NCBI GenBank assembly: GCA_023653785.1
Contig: JAMKCH010087969.1
Span: 1-64,000 of the forward strand
From: Ophioderma brevispina
Taxonomy: Eukaryota; Echinodermata; Ophiuroidea; Amphilepidida; Ophiodermatidae
Reading direction: 5' to 3'
DNA length: 64,000 nucleotides
Shown here: piece after piece, positions 22,441-34,535 of the stretch
Position numbering within the stretch: position 1 is the stretch's first letter
Layout of the letters: each line of letters begins with the position of its first letter
The notes under the pieces: model-generated
Told to the model about the DNA's origin: nothing
Databases searched by the model: none
The model's input: only the letters and a program-made list of their open reading frames with translations
Translations under genes and position numbers: made by a program

Positions 22441-24559
22441 ATACAAAGTAAAGTTCATGAATCATTCATACCATAGGTCGCTGGGAGCGCCCATGTTACT
22501 AACAAATAAACCGATGGAATGTCAGATTTTTAGCAGATTTCTTACAGAACCCAGAGCATTCTATTTTTTTAAAAACGGGACTAAATTGTTATAGAAAAAT
22601 CCTATTCAGTAAGTAACACAATACCAACATTTTTTTCAAACATGATTGCTAATGCTATCAGCTGCATATTGTGACCGATTTAGTTTTTATGACCAGATTT
22701 TATATGGTCTGTCACAGAAACTACTGTAATATTTTGTCTGCCAGAAAATAAGAGGGCGTCCTGAATGTCAACATGTGACATCAGGTCACATCATTGATTG
22801 GAAAACCGTCCATTTGTTGCAGGTGAAATTTCACATCAAGTACCCATTCGTGTATTGTTATATATGCATAAAGATTTATGTGAGATTTATTCGAGAATTA
22901 TTCAGTTCAATATCAATTATCTGCCGACCACGCATTAGTCTTTACTACATTTGAATCGTAAATCGATCGCTGAACGCCAGTTGGTATTAGTAAAAGGCTA
23001 AATTAAATTTTGTGTCAGGAACGTCATATACATCGCAATCATAGCTAATTCCTTGAATCACGAAAGAGCCCAGGAAAATGTTTTATCCGCTGTATATACT
23101 CCAATACCCCTTTAAACCTTCTGGTGCGTACGTTCGCATTTAGGATATATTACTTATTATATCCTCTGATTTTTCAATGCTGGTCTGTGGCTTTAATCCT
23201 TGTATCGAAGTTAATTTGTGCTATTCCTTCAGTTGAGTATAGTCAAAGCAGATACATGTCTCTTACAAACCTATTTGATTCTCAAAGGTATTCATGTTGT
23301 TTTGACAGTCGTTATGGCACAAGCTGTAAACGTGATGTCACACCGGCCGTTAAATTACTGGAATCATGGAAGCGTCCATCAATCCCGTTTTCACCTTTTG
23401 CTTCTAATTAGCTAAGTAGTTTTTCTATGCGTAAAAGAGTCCTTATAGTAGTTATAGGTACGGTTTTATGATTGCATATAAACACGCATATATATGAATA
23501 AAATTTCAATTAAATTTAGTTTCCAGATTACAAACGTGGATAATTAAAAAAAAAAGAACACGAATATCGAATCAAACGCTAAAACCATCGTCTTGTCGAT
23601 CCATTTTAGCAAGTAGAAAATGTGTGTCACTCTACTTATCGAAGCTATCTTAAGTAACCAGCCAATGAATTATTTCTAGCAGAAAAAAGACGGACAAATA
23701 TGCACGGTTGATACTACGAGAACGTACTTAAGAATCCTTTGCCGACGCAATTTAAATTTTAAAGAGGGTTTCCCAAGACCGACCGTCCTTGTTTTCACAG
23801 CGACTGAAAATGTTTAAAACTGAACTTTTTAATTCCCTTGTGATTTTCCGATAAAATAATAGTTGATAGATAGTGTCCACTTTCAAAACTTTTTTTTAGT
23901 TTTGATAGTTGTGGTGCATTGCGTTTAATCCCATGGAAGTTAAGATTAACGCCTATCAAAATTCCATATATTTTCAACATGACGTCGATGTATGCGGCAA
24001 GGCGTGCTTCCATAGACACGATCACGCGCTGATGACATTACTTTAAAAAATCCCATTGATAAGAAAAATGCGCATTTTACGATGCGTTGTGTTATGCTAC
24101 AGTACGTGCCCTTGTTTTTTGGTTGGACAAATGCAAAGACGCAGGGAACAAGAGTAGCTAATTATCATAGTTTAGAGATTAGCACCATGGCTGTCTAGAG
24201 CCGCTTCCTGGCTTGTCCTGCTTCGACATCTTTATTTGTTGTGCACAGATGAAAGGATGTTATTATTACAAGCCCGGGATCTTAAATTGGCATTTCATGA
24301 TCCACAGCCTCGTCCCCCGACTTACCGCAATAAAGTTAAGATTTTCATATCATCTGAACCGTTAACATTAGTAATCCATGTGTGCAAAATCTTACGTGCA
24401 AATTCGGTCGTATCTGTAAGAAATTCGCAATTTTGTATTTTCTGTCCATAAACGGACAGAAAGTATAGCACAGTGGTCTATGGGACCGTAAGAAAAGTGC
24501 ATTTGCTCATAACACAAAACCGCAAAGCCGGGACCAGCTAAAAGTTGTGAATAAGCTTT
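22441..24559. other. Non-genic stretch
   Basis: No gene is recognised. A short hairpin TTTCTGTCC..GGACAGAAA lies at about 24437-24463. The two overlapping plus frames at 23124-23415 have no known domain. Confidence 0.45.
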
Positions 24560-26400
24560 TCTCAAGGATATCTAGTGAACAATAAATAAAACCGAAGGTG
24601 CTGGAATCACGAAATGCACCTTTAAATTCATCCTGTCATTACCATTCTGCTTGCCTTTGCAACTGCCCCCGACTTGGGACGGGCGGTGGTGGGTTAAGCG
24701 CTTTGGCCCCGGGGACCCTCCCTCTCCAGCTGCATAGCTTTTGGCACTTCTGGTCTTTCTGCTAACTCCCAACTTCCAAACATCTTCTTGCTTCTCGACA
24801 GACAGATTGTATTGCTCTCAGGGCTGTTTTAGAGATTTCATCTACTGCTTTCTTGATTTCTTTGTTAGAAAGGTATTTGAAACATGCTCTGAGGGTTTGG
24901 TTGCTAAAGCCTCTAGAGCCCACAGGAAAATACTTCACTTACTGCTTACCATCCAGCATTCTGACAATCTAGGATGGGATCGGCGTACTTGCACCTTTTT
25001 CTGGAATTTGCAAGTGCAAAGTTTTCCTCTGCTGGGACTGTCAGCTCGATCACCACACATAGTTTTGTAAGAGTAGAATATATGGTGATATCTTGGCGTT
25101 CGCAGTTACCACAATTACTGGTAGAAACACTGCAGTACTCTTATCTTCATCCCAAACAATCCCCCAGTCCTGACAGTAGTGGATTCTCTGTCATGCTTCT
25201 CATTACTTGACTACTTGATATTTCCATAAGCTTTGCCTTTATTTGAAGGTTATTCCAGACATCAGACATTGGTCTGACTCCTCCTCAGTATATCCTCTTG
25301 TCCAAACAATTACTGGGGCAATGTGGTGGATGATTGTCCTGCCTCCACTTGTATCTTCCAGCTCTGAGTGAATATTGGCAGCAGTTGAAGATATGGATCA
25401 TGGTACAGTTATTGTATCCACATAGTGGGCATAATCCCAACGAGTGCTTACTCCAATTCTTCAGGTTTGCAGGGGTTGGTAGTGTATCCTGCACTGAGGA
25501 GTTCTGGTGACCATGAATACAAAAGTTTGTTCCATGTGATATCTAGCTGCATTGCAGTATCCCATCCCAACCATCTACCCTGTTGTGCCATGCTGTTGAG
25601 TTTGATAAGCATCTGTTCTTTCGTAACTTCTTTGACAAGAGATGTAAGGGCCTTCCTGTGTTCCTTCTTGTTCATTTTGGCCAGTCTTTCATCACCTTTG
25701 ATAAAACCTACCCATGTCTTCCATGTTACCCTCTGCAGAGCTCATTGAGGAACAAGTGTGTTTCTCTTTCTTCGAGTTCTTTCACATCATTCCAGTTTTT
25801 CACCTTAGATGTTTTTCCATGATATGACCATACACATGGTGTGTATCCATGTCAACTGAGGACTTCAGAATGTGATATTTGATGTCTTTATGCACTTGAG
25901 GTGTGTTATCAGTGCCTTCTGTTAAAGTCCTTCTCTCTCCTTCTATATTGAATTGAAGGGTTATATTGAATTGAAGGGTTAGCACACCTTGCTAGTCCTG
26001 CCCATTTCTTCAGATAACGGTTAGCTGTTGTGTGCAGGTTTTCAGCAAAGGTGATAGGGAAATGGTAGATTATGAATTCCCAAGTAATACGACTTAACAC
26101 GTGATTCTCATAGATCCACATCTTCCCAATACTGTTTACTTTGTCTCGATGATCAGTCTTCTCCATCAGATCCGTGAACTTAGCAGAAACCTATGCTCTC
26201 ATTTCTGAATCCCTGAGGTCTTTGTATATTTCTTATAGAAACCTCTGGGACTTGTTGGATGAATGGCATCTCCTTCCTGGCGATCTTGAGCTTCGGATCA
26301 TATGGCACATAGGATCTGGTTTTCTTTCCAAGGGCATTGACAAACTGTGTTTTCTTCATTGCGAGGCTCCTGCACTTAGATGGTTTAGCTCTTATTGACA
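24560..26400 (-). pseudogene. Decayed non-LTR retrotransposon ORF (RT thumb to C terminus)
   Basis: Minus-strand fragments in different frames line up as the C-terminal half of a LINE-type polyprotein. From the 5' side they are: a reverse-transcriptase thumb-like stretch with KPSKCRSL (26363-26386), then a segment with W-E-F and RYLKKWAGLARC (25909-26166), and a W-rich helical linker (25448-25675). Next comes LPTPANLKNW with a CPLC...C...H...CC zinc-knuckle-like motif (25375-25494), and last an ELTVP..E stretch with RKR (about 24975-25057). The frame is broken by stops and shifts at several points, for example a stop near 26190, so it is inactive. The 5' part (endonuclease, RT palm) is absent. 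The order of motifs matches non-LTR elements common in aquatic invertebrates; the family assignment is from memory. Plus-strand frames here are antisense shadows. Confidence 0.8.
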
Positions 26401-27446
26401 GCAGTTAAAAAGTTTTGCATCGTATTTTTTGTTTCTGGCATCTCATGCGACTCATACCAGCACGCATGGATGATTGGTCTAGGTAAAAGTGTGTACGGAA
26501 GTTAGTCTACACATTAGCCAATCGCGGTGCGTTCTTGTTTGATTGCCAAACTACGCAGACACAGAACATTATTTTGTTGTGGTTCTGTTCTGACATTAGA
26601 GTATAGCTGGAGGTGACCAGGAATAATATTGATCGAGTAGCAGTAAGCTAACACATTCAAGACATCTAGGTTTTTGCTTTGGCAATTTTACATGTTTTAT
26701 ACCGCAGGTGAAAGACAGTAGAAAAAATTCCGACATGTTTATTTGATAAACAATTTTCGTCTTAGTTTATTCATAACCGAGGCAAGACACGGAAACCCAA
26801 ATGAACAAATATATGAAGGTGTTTTTGATGAACCACTAGGGAGCATTTGACCAATGCGGTTGTTTGTTGGGGTGTTTTCCTTTTCTTCGTTAAGTGTGTA
26901 GTTTCAAAACATTGACATAAATAGACACACATTCGCCTGGTGCCGACTGTTATCTATTATGGCGCGCCCTGATTCCTTAGAGCGAAAGCAATTTTACCAA
27001 CGTCTACAGATCTTCAATGGAATTCGACCTGTTCAAGACTATGAAGGCTCGATGGGATCCCATATCCTAAAATGCATTCTGATTTTAGACATTGGTTAGA
27101 CTAATTCTGGGTGGCTTAATAGGGAAAACGGCTGGTGCGAAAACCATATATTTACCTTCGACTGGCCGAAAATATGCCTTCTTTCCTTCTTTTCCTAGAT
27201 TTCTTCAATACATTTGACATTGTTGGGAGAGATTTCCTTTTGTTACTGCCCCAGAATCTTAGTAATCCAGCTACCGTATGGAGAAATATGTGTAGCATCT
27301 AGGATATGAGGCTATCTGCTGTGACTTTGAAACTGATTTTTTTTCCACGTGGATAACGGTGTCAAACAAAGCCGAGTCTTGTAACCTATTTTATTTTGTA
27401 GTTACATCAACAAACTCGCTAATGTTAGGTGTGCTAAAAGTAGGGG
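26401..27446. other. Non-genic stretch
   Basis: No coding region with a known domain and no clear repeat boundary is visible. Confidence 0.5.
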
Positions 27447-27449
27447 TTA

Positions 27450-27829
27450 TGTAATACGTGGATCCTGGGTTTCCTACCGGAAATCATTTTTTTACCGAAA
27501 TTCCTATCCCACAATGCACCAACGATGTACGAGTAGATAAAATAAATAGCGCATATATATTCTATGGTGTTTTGTGTCATACGGTCATTTTTCTGTCTTA
27601 ACTGTGCGAAAACCGTTTGCTGTACATAAATTTTACCAGTAACGTGTCCTCTTCGACTGCCTTGTAATTTTTGCGCCACAAAATGTGCTCGTAGTTTAAA
27701 GGAGGCGCACTAAACCGCGAGCGTACATGGAGTGATGCATATCTACTCGTACATCGTTGGTGCATTGTGGGATAGGAATTTCGGTGAAAAAATGATTTCC
27801 GGTAGGAAACCCAGGATCCACGTATTGCG
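27450..27829. mobile_element. MITE with about 90-bp near-perfect inverted repeats and TTA flanks
   Basis: TACGTGGATCCTGGGTTTCC through GTACGAGTAGATA (about 27454-27540) is matched nearly base for base in reverse complement by 27738-27825. TTA stands directly outside both ends (27447-27449 and 27830-27832), a 3-bp duplication as made by PIF/Harbinger-type transposases. The high arm identity points to recent insertion. The frames on the minus strand across it are by-products. Confidence 0.8.
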
Positions 27830-27832
27830 TTA

Positions 27833-29566
27833 TTCAAAAGCCGATTTGCGATTTGTCTCCTCAGGTTGGTGTTGAAGATAACTACACATTCCCGGATTGC
27901 GCATTCCTCATTTGCGTAGTTTGAAAATCCCGGGGTCTAAGTACTTATTGTCTGACAGTTCTAATGGCGTCTGCCTAAGTGACGGCACATACCATATCGT
28001 TTTATACCTTTGTTAGACGACGGAAAGAATACTCACATCATACCCTTGTTCATTGAGTAAACACTATAGCCTTATGCAGCCACTGCATGCATCCTTTAGC
28101 ATTTGTCCAAGGTTATTCACTGTTTATGTTAGATGTAATATAACTACTCCTTCAGCCGCATCAACATATTAGCCATTTTATACAGAACCTGTAAAAATCA
28201 CACTAACGAATATAGCTGGACAATGTTAAATGATAATTTATGCTGTACTTGACACCAACTGAAAACACTTCGGAGAGTTCAAATTTCGCATATCAACTGG
28301 ATACAAGATGTGATAGAAAATCAATACCTTCATCAATGACCCAGTGTTTATGTAAACTACGATGTTTCACACTTAAAACTTCATGCGTTGAAAAATGATA
28401 GATTTTACATATTATTGAAGAATAACAAAATTTATTCAGAATAGAAATTGTATTCTAGAAGAGAATCCATGTTCTTAATATCTTTAGATTAACTTCAGTA
28501 AAAAAACCGACTTTCTCCTTTGGAAACCGGTTATAAGCTTGATTTTTAACATCGATTGCGTGCTAATCTCCTCACTGGACTTATAGCTACTATGAAGGGA
28601 TTTACAAACCTGAAATTATTTTTTGTGTATACTTTAAAGTTATCTTTCTCGCCTTTGAAGCCTTGCAATATTTTTTTTCTCAAATTACTAACGGAAAACT
28701 TAGAAGGATCTGACCGTGAATTGACCTGGAATTTTATAGCAAATAATGGCACTTCTATTCTTCTATTCATCTTCTTTGTAAAAGTAATAAGTGGTTTTAT
28801 GTTACAATATGTAGACTTTGAACACATTCATGTTGGGAATCAGATATTTCCAACACTGCCAAAGAGTATAGGGGCGATTTGTGATATCAACAAACATTTC
28901 CTGCATGGTCTAGATTATGCTATCTACAAATTTACTGTAAGTTTTGAGTAAATGGAAAATTTTCTACAGGATCTGTGAAGGCTCTGTCACTGTACTCAGT
29001 ACTCCGTGATCGTAAATCCTCCCGGGCAAGGTGGGGCGTTTTTCCTTTCAGCCATGTAAATATTTGTCGTCTTGAAAACAGCCCGCAGATCTTGTTCTTT
29101 GCAGAGATTTAAACAGAGCAGAAGGAAAGTGCGTCGGAAACTTTGCGTTAACGGGGAAATAACTTAATGCATGTAACGCGTATCGTGTTAGAGTCTTCAC
29201 ATTGCCTTTCCGGTGCAATGCCGAAACCTTGACGATTTGGCATTTGTCGCAAAATGCTTCCAACAAGTTTTCGGCTTGTCTTCATTAGATTGTGGAAAGG
29301 ACAGACGTTGTAGAGCTGTCTGACTGCATTTCAAAGATAGCCATGAATGTTGTCACTTTATGCGCTTGATTACTTAACTGATTTTAAATATTGGCACTGA
29401 ACTTGACAGCTGTGGCCCATAGCGTGACAGGCATCGTTTCTAATTGGATAAATAATATAATCATTGCCATATTCGGTGGGTTTTTTTTTCAGGAGAGGGA
29501 TAAAGACTACGTTAAATGATTGGTTAAGTACTGATCGCACATTTACATTTTTTGCCCTTACATGAA
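27833..29566. other. Non-genic stretch
   Basis: The 131-codon frame at 28556-28951 (+) opens with TTG, not ATG, and its product has no recognisable domain, so it is not called. No other gene is supported. Confidence 0.45.
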
Positions 29567-29940
29567 TTAAAGGCACTAACAGTGATTTACCCGTAAGAGT
29601 CAAATTTTTTTAAATTTGCAGGAATAGCTTAAAAGTGAGGGATAAGTCAGTAGATTTCTCATAAGTTATTTTTTAAACTGAAAAAATTGACAGAAAAGGA
29701 TGAAAACAGAAAAGAGCAGTGTTCAAAGATATGAATCTCCATTCAATTACGTGTTGTAGTAAGTGTCCGTACGGACAGTTATGACTAAAATAACCGATTT
29801 TGTTTTTAGGAGGTTCCTTTTGGTCTCATCACTTGTAGGATATGTTAGGATCCTATACTTATAACAGACATGCCAAAATCTGATTTTTGATTTTTTTTTT
29901 CGATTTTCTCATTTAGCAAATCGCTGATAGTGCCTTTAGA
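29567..29940 (+). mobile_element. MITE family A, full copy
   Basis: It starts TTAAAGGCACTA and ends in CGCTGATAGTGCCTTTAG, so the termini form a short inverted repeat next to TTAA-like ends. The interior matches the copies at 49260-49627 and 12336-12600: ATAGCTTAAAAGTGA, GACAGAAAAGGA, TCCATTCAATTACGTGTTGT and AGTAAGTGTCCGT. There is no coding capacity. Confidence 0.8.
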
Positions 29941-30048
29941 AACGCATTTTAAATTTACACTTACGCACGAGTGCCAACCCTTTTGGAGTTGTAAAGGATA
30001 TGGCCAACATTGGCTTTGTATTGATTTATGATAGTAGGCTGCCTTGTT

Positions 30049-30410
30049 GCACGCGGTAGTTTTTGATCCCCAACCGTGCTCCAGGAGCATCTCTCCCTCA
30101 TTAACCTCAAAGAGCAGCTATTGGATCTGTTTTTGACTCCCCCTCTAACCTGAAAAAAATAATGGAATTGTTATATTTTAAAAGAAGCAGGATTGGGATG
30201 CGAACCGCAGACCACTGTAACATGAGATCAGCTACCTAACCACAAGATCAGTGAGGATTGGTGTGCCACATTTGCAATTCTAATCATTGATAACATTTAC
30301 TGAATAAATCGATACTGTTATTGTGATTAGCACTCAATATAATGAATAGCTCCGCTCTGGAGCGGTAGTCACAACGCTCCAGGAGCATAAGTGGTGGTCC
30401 AAATCTCACA
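30049..30410 (-). mobile_element. tRNA-promoter-bearing inverted-repeat element, copy 4 (minus)
   Basis: Full-length copy. The left edge has GCACGCGGTAGTTTTTGA and a GTGCTCCAGGAGCAT palindrome. The right edge has GCTCCAGGAGCATAAGTGGTGGTCC and then AAATCTCACA. The B-box-like motif is decayed (TGCGGTTCGCATCC on the minus strand, near 30198-30211), while the CCTAACCACAAGATCAG A-box region is kept. It is probably no longer transcribable by polymerase III. Confidence 0.75.
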
Positions 30411-32953
30411 TAATCTGGTTATGCAGAAAAACATGTTTAAAGTTTCTATGCTGGTGGCAGTAATTTTCACAATATTCACAGAAATCGAAAGTAGCTGATG
30501 GGATTTTCACGAATATTGGGCACTATCAGAATGGTATATTTTTGTATTCATTTTAATCAATGAAATTCCCCATAAGAAGTGGGTCATGCATATATGCTTT
30601 GAAGGCTTTGTGGATTAGGTATACATTTATGCAGAAAGTGTCTGTAATATTGAAATTGAGTCATAATCTTATTTCATTCTTCCCTTCAAATCTTTTTTCC
30701 GCCTAATTTCAGCCCAGTGTATCGGATTTTTTAATACTTAAAGAATGAAATTTCTATGCTACTGATGCAACTCAATCATACGTTCGGTAATCCAAAATTA
30801 ATAATGCACTAATGTTAACAACACGAAAAAATTTCGACTCCTGGGGAATAGGCTAAGTATGGATATGTGAACGTAGGTCGGGTATTAGACATCGTTCAAT
30901 AATAAGACGGAATATGCTTGTTCTGAGGTGTGTGAAATTGCATCGCATTTAGCAGACTCTCCAACGTTCACAGGAATCAGAAATACGAGATTGGTTAAAC
31001 ATTTCTTAGATGACAAAATTGTAGAGAGGCATCTCTGGAGACCAGTGTAGCATTCTAAAGTTCCACATTCTTATTAGTTTGTTAATCAACTTAATCAGAA
31101 AAGGCAAACCTAATGAGGTATCTGGGGTTGTTAAAGCAGTACTCCTTGTGTGTTTAGTTCCGGCTGCTGCGGCGTGGTAAGAGCTTTTATCTGTATACGC
31201 ACTTACTTGACAGGCGTTAATCGTGACACAGCATCGTCAATTGTGCGCATGATTTGAATATCATCATAGTAGTCTTTGATAACCAGTCAGCTTCTCTTAC
31301 TCGTGGGAAGTCACTTAAAGAACCCCACAACGGGTGTTTAAAGTGATATACGGCCCTGTTAGAATATTTATTCTGATGATAAAAGAGATTTCAGGTCGTG
31401 ACCGGTTACTCTAGTGCGTCAATTGGAATGCAAGCGAGTTACCTTTACGCATATCAAATGATGCTAATGGTGATGGATGAGCCCCTTTTTAGGAGTAGAT
31501 TTTGTTCATATAAGTATATCGCGCTATTATTCGAAGCGATTTCTTGTATATTTCTGCATATCCCAACACGAGCTATTTTCAATAACTTAATCTTCTATCA
31601 TCATTGCATTTTAACAAAACATTGCATTTTTACAAACTTCATATTAACATTTCGCGCTTTGTTCGGCAAAACGTAATGGTATATGATAGCAGTCTAATAC
31701 CTTTTGGATCTGTGGAGCCAGAAGTTATTTGCCTTTGTAAATGTTACTTCGACTGTGCTGTGATAGAGATATTTCAAATAAACCTCTGCCCCCAGTTTGC
31801 ACTGTTGAGAAGATCGATAGTCTACGCTAAGAGGACGGATGATCACAGGGACGTGAATTGAGTGACAGTGCTTACTAAAAACATAGTGTAATATACTACA
31901 ACACTCTAAACCTAAGGAACAGGTGGTAAGCAATTCAATATTACATTGCCAGCTCAAGATGTCTACGCTTGGCAGTGATGTAAATAAGCTTGAGGCTTCT
32001 ACATTTGTTAAACAACCTACAAAGAAGTACGGTGTTTTAACCCATTTCTTGGTAGTTTATTTGTACCCCTGCGAATATAATACAATTACTATGCTCGGGA
32101 TTATCTCACACGATATAATAAACACCTCTTGTGCCACCTCGGTCAGACAATGTGGAATGGTAGTAGAGTATCTGGAGGCTAATCGTAGAGGTAAAAAAAA
32201 AGGACAATGTCATTTGAGAACGGGGCAAGAATGCGACTTCGTTGTAGTGTAAGTTCATGGACCAAGGGGAAAGCTTGTCTTAAGGCTGTACTTTTTTAGG
32301 TAAGAGGGAAGGGAGTGAAACAGAATCAGGGCCACTTAACTGTTTAGGAAGACCGTCTTGGGTCAAATAGAAGGTCAACTGCACCAGACGGTGCGATTGT
32401 TGTTTAAACTTTAGTACATGTCATTACTGTCTAGAGCCAACGGTCGACTCGCGGTCGTATTTCGAGATCCCGCTCAAAGGGTTTAAGAAAGCGTAAGAAG
32501 TGTGAAAAGAAAACAATATTTAATCCATTGAAAACATCCTCACGAGATTGAACTTACCATATGAGGGAGCAGCAACAATTATTATGAAGTCTAGTGCCCT
32601 CTTACTATAAAACGGCAACTTTATGGTTCCATCTGCTCTACCGATAACATCCGGGTATTACTTTATTATTACAAACCTCATCAATCTTGAGGAAGCCATA
32701 TCCACGTCTGGCTATGTATTACAAATTTGAAATTATCCGACTAGGTTGTATCCGTTGAAACCTCATTTCGGATTTCTGTCGTGATAGCCTGTCTCTTTCA
32801 TCTTTCTGATTGACCGAGAAAACTAATAATACTAGAACGCGATTTCGGGACTTCTGCTGATGACCAGCGCATTACTCAAAATTGCAAATAGTTACCTGAA
32901 TTGAAGTTATTTTCTTAATTACACCAAGGTCATTGTTACCGTTTTCGTTGCTG
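30411..32953. other. Non-genic stretch
   Basis: Several frames of 85-109 codons lie at 31398-32252 (+). Their products lack recognisable domains. One of them has an internal ATG at 31959 that could start a 97-residue basic-tailed peptide, but nothing further supports it. No RNA gene is seen. Confidence 0.4.
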
Positions 32954-33338
32954 ACCTTAAGACCTTTGTTTGCAGTTTATTCCGTCAAAAGATATGAATA
33001 GTAATTTATGCAAATGAGGTGGAATAACAAAGGATGTGAATATTAATTAAAAAAGAGCTCATAAACTAATGAATGAATGATTAATATTTCCCCTTATTCC
33101 ACTGTTAGGAGGAGGAGGGTTATTGTTATTATTGTTATTATGAATATTTGACTAATTCAGCATTAAGGCGAAATTCTGTGTCCCCTTAAGGTTTCCATTG
33201 TTTGCATTTATTCCGTCAAAGGATATGAATATGAATTTATGCAAATGAAGTGGAATAACAAAGGATATGAATATTAATTGATATAATAAAAAGAGCTCAT
33301 AAGCTAATGAATAATTAAAATTTCCCCTGTTAGGATTA
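32954..33338 (+). repeat. Duplicated segment with paired POU-like and SOX-like motifs, 231-bp period
   Basis: Two copies (about 32954-33112 and 33185-33338) share TTATTCCGTCAAA.GATATGAAT, TTTATGCAAATGA.GTGGAATAACAAAGGAT and AAGAGCTCATAA.CTAATGAAT. In each an octamer ATGCAAAT (33008-33015, 33239-33246) is followed 10 bp later by AACAAAG (33026-33032, 33257-33263) with identical spacing. It may be a duplicated regulatory element or simply part of a repeat. Confidence 0.6.
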
Positions 33339-33760
33339 TTATTATTGTGAATACTATTATTATTATTATGAATATTATTATATTGTTATGAATATTATAA
33401 AATCGTCATTATTATTATCACTTTTGCTATTTTATGTCATTTTTTTTTGCTTGAATACTCATTTTGCAACATCTTTTCACACTGTGTAATATTTGTTGCA
33501 GTTAAGTAGATACCATCTTTTTCGTATTAAGCGTTGTGCACAGAATCTCTGTTTTGTGTTCACTTGGTGTAATCATACTTATCAAGGGCGGTTGGTGAAG
33601 GTTTATGAGAGCAGCTTATCTGTAATATATATATAATGAATATATTAAATATATATATGTATGAGTATATAATATTATATGATGCATATAATATTATATA
33701 TATGTATATAATATTAGATATGTTTGTGTTTATATATGTTATATTATTTGCTTTTAAATA
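33339..33760. repeat. Low-complexity TTA and AT-rich DNA
   Basis: (TTA)n-like tracts at 33345-33415 are followed by an AT-only stretch with TATATA and ATATTATATGATGC variants at 33625-33745. Confidence 0.85.
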
Positions 33761-34021
33761 TTCAAGTTAGTTCACTGGGGAATGCGATTTTGTTTCATTT
33801 GAAATATCACTAAACATTAAATGTGCAATATATTACAATCAATGAAAAATAATGAAAATATTAACGAGTAATATGCATCTATCAATGACATGATTCCATA
33901 TATTATCAATTTCAAGTATAGTACCTAAATCCATAAAGAATTTAGTATTGATTTGCTTGGAAGATTTTACCAAATATTTGTGAATATGTTAAAATTTGTT
34001 AAATACTCCCTTGTGATTACA

Positions 34022-34200
34022 ACTAATAATAATAGTAGTAGTAGTAATAATAACAAAAAATAGTAATAATAGTCATAATAACAATGATAATAACAATAAC
34101 AATAATGAAGATGGTAATAATATTACTGTATTACCTGTAAAAATATCACGGGTATAAACAATAAAACAATAACAATAATATATTATTTATTGTTATCTAT
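34022..34200. repeat. (TAA)n-like simple repeat
   Basis: Interrupted AAT/TAA/AGT triplet runs, e.g. AATAATAATAGTAGTAGTAG at 34026-34045, continue to about 34195. Confidence 0.85.
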
Positions 34201-34202
34201 AT

Positions 34203-34535
34203 ATTAATACCGGTGGTCTGTTTGTCTGACCGCGTCTATTTTCTCGGAGACCGAGGATTGCACGTTCCTAAAACTTGGTGGGTGGGTGCCCCTTGACCTT
34301 CAGAAGACCGAGTTTGTATTGGTTAGTAGATCAAAGGTCATCAGGGGTCATTGAAGGTCAAATGAGGTCAAATGGGGTAAACGTTGGTGTATCCAGACGA
34401 AACGTGGTGGGCAGGGTTGATTGTTGATGCCAACAATTTTAAAGGTCACGATAAGATCATCAGGGGTCTTTCAAGGTCAAAGGATCCGCGAAACCCGAGG
34501 GGCATTCAAGCCAGGTGATCACGAAACCTAGTTGT
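34203..34535 (+). repeat. Repeat unit carrying an AGGTCA array
   Basis: It begins TACCGGTGGTCTGTTTGTCT and ends CACGAAACCTAGTT, flanked on both sides by TAA-rich simple repeat. Inside, AGGTCA or GGGTCA half-sites occur at 34335, 34345, 34355 and 34365 with a fifth weak site at 34375, exactly 10 bp apart (direct repeats with 4-bp spacing, DR4). A second cluster with near-10-bp steps lies at 34443-34479. Nuclear receptors such as TR, LXR and CAR bind DR4 sites in vertebrates; whether this one is bound is unknown. Confidence 0.7.

Noticed and set aside
24741..25822. Plus-strand frames of about 100 codons
   Set aside because: They are antisense to the minus-strand retrotransposon remnant.
28556..28951. 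131-codon open frame on the plus strand
   Set aside because: It opens with TTG, is AT-rich, and its product shows no domain or splice context.
31923..32252. 109-codon frame with a possible internal ATG
   Set aside because: No recognisable domain, no splice support, and ordinary base composition.
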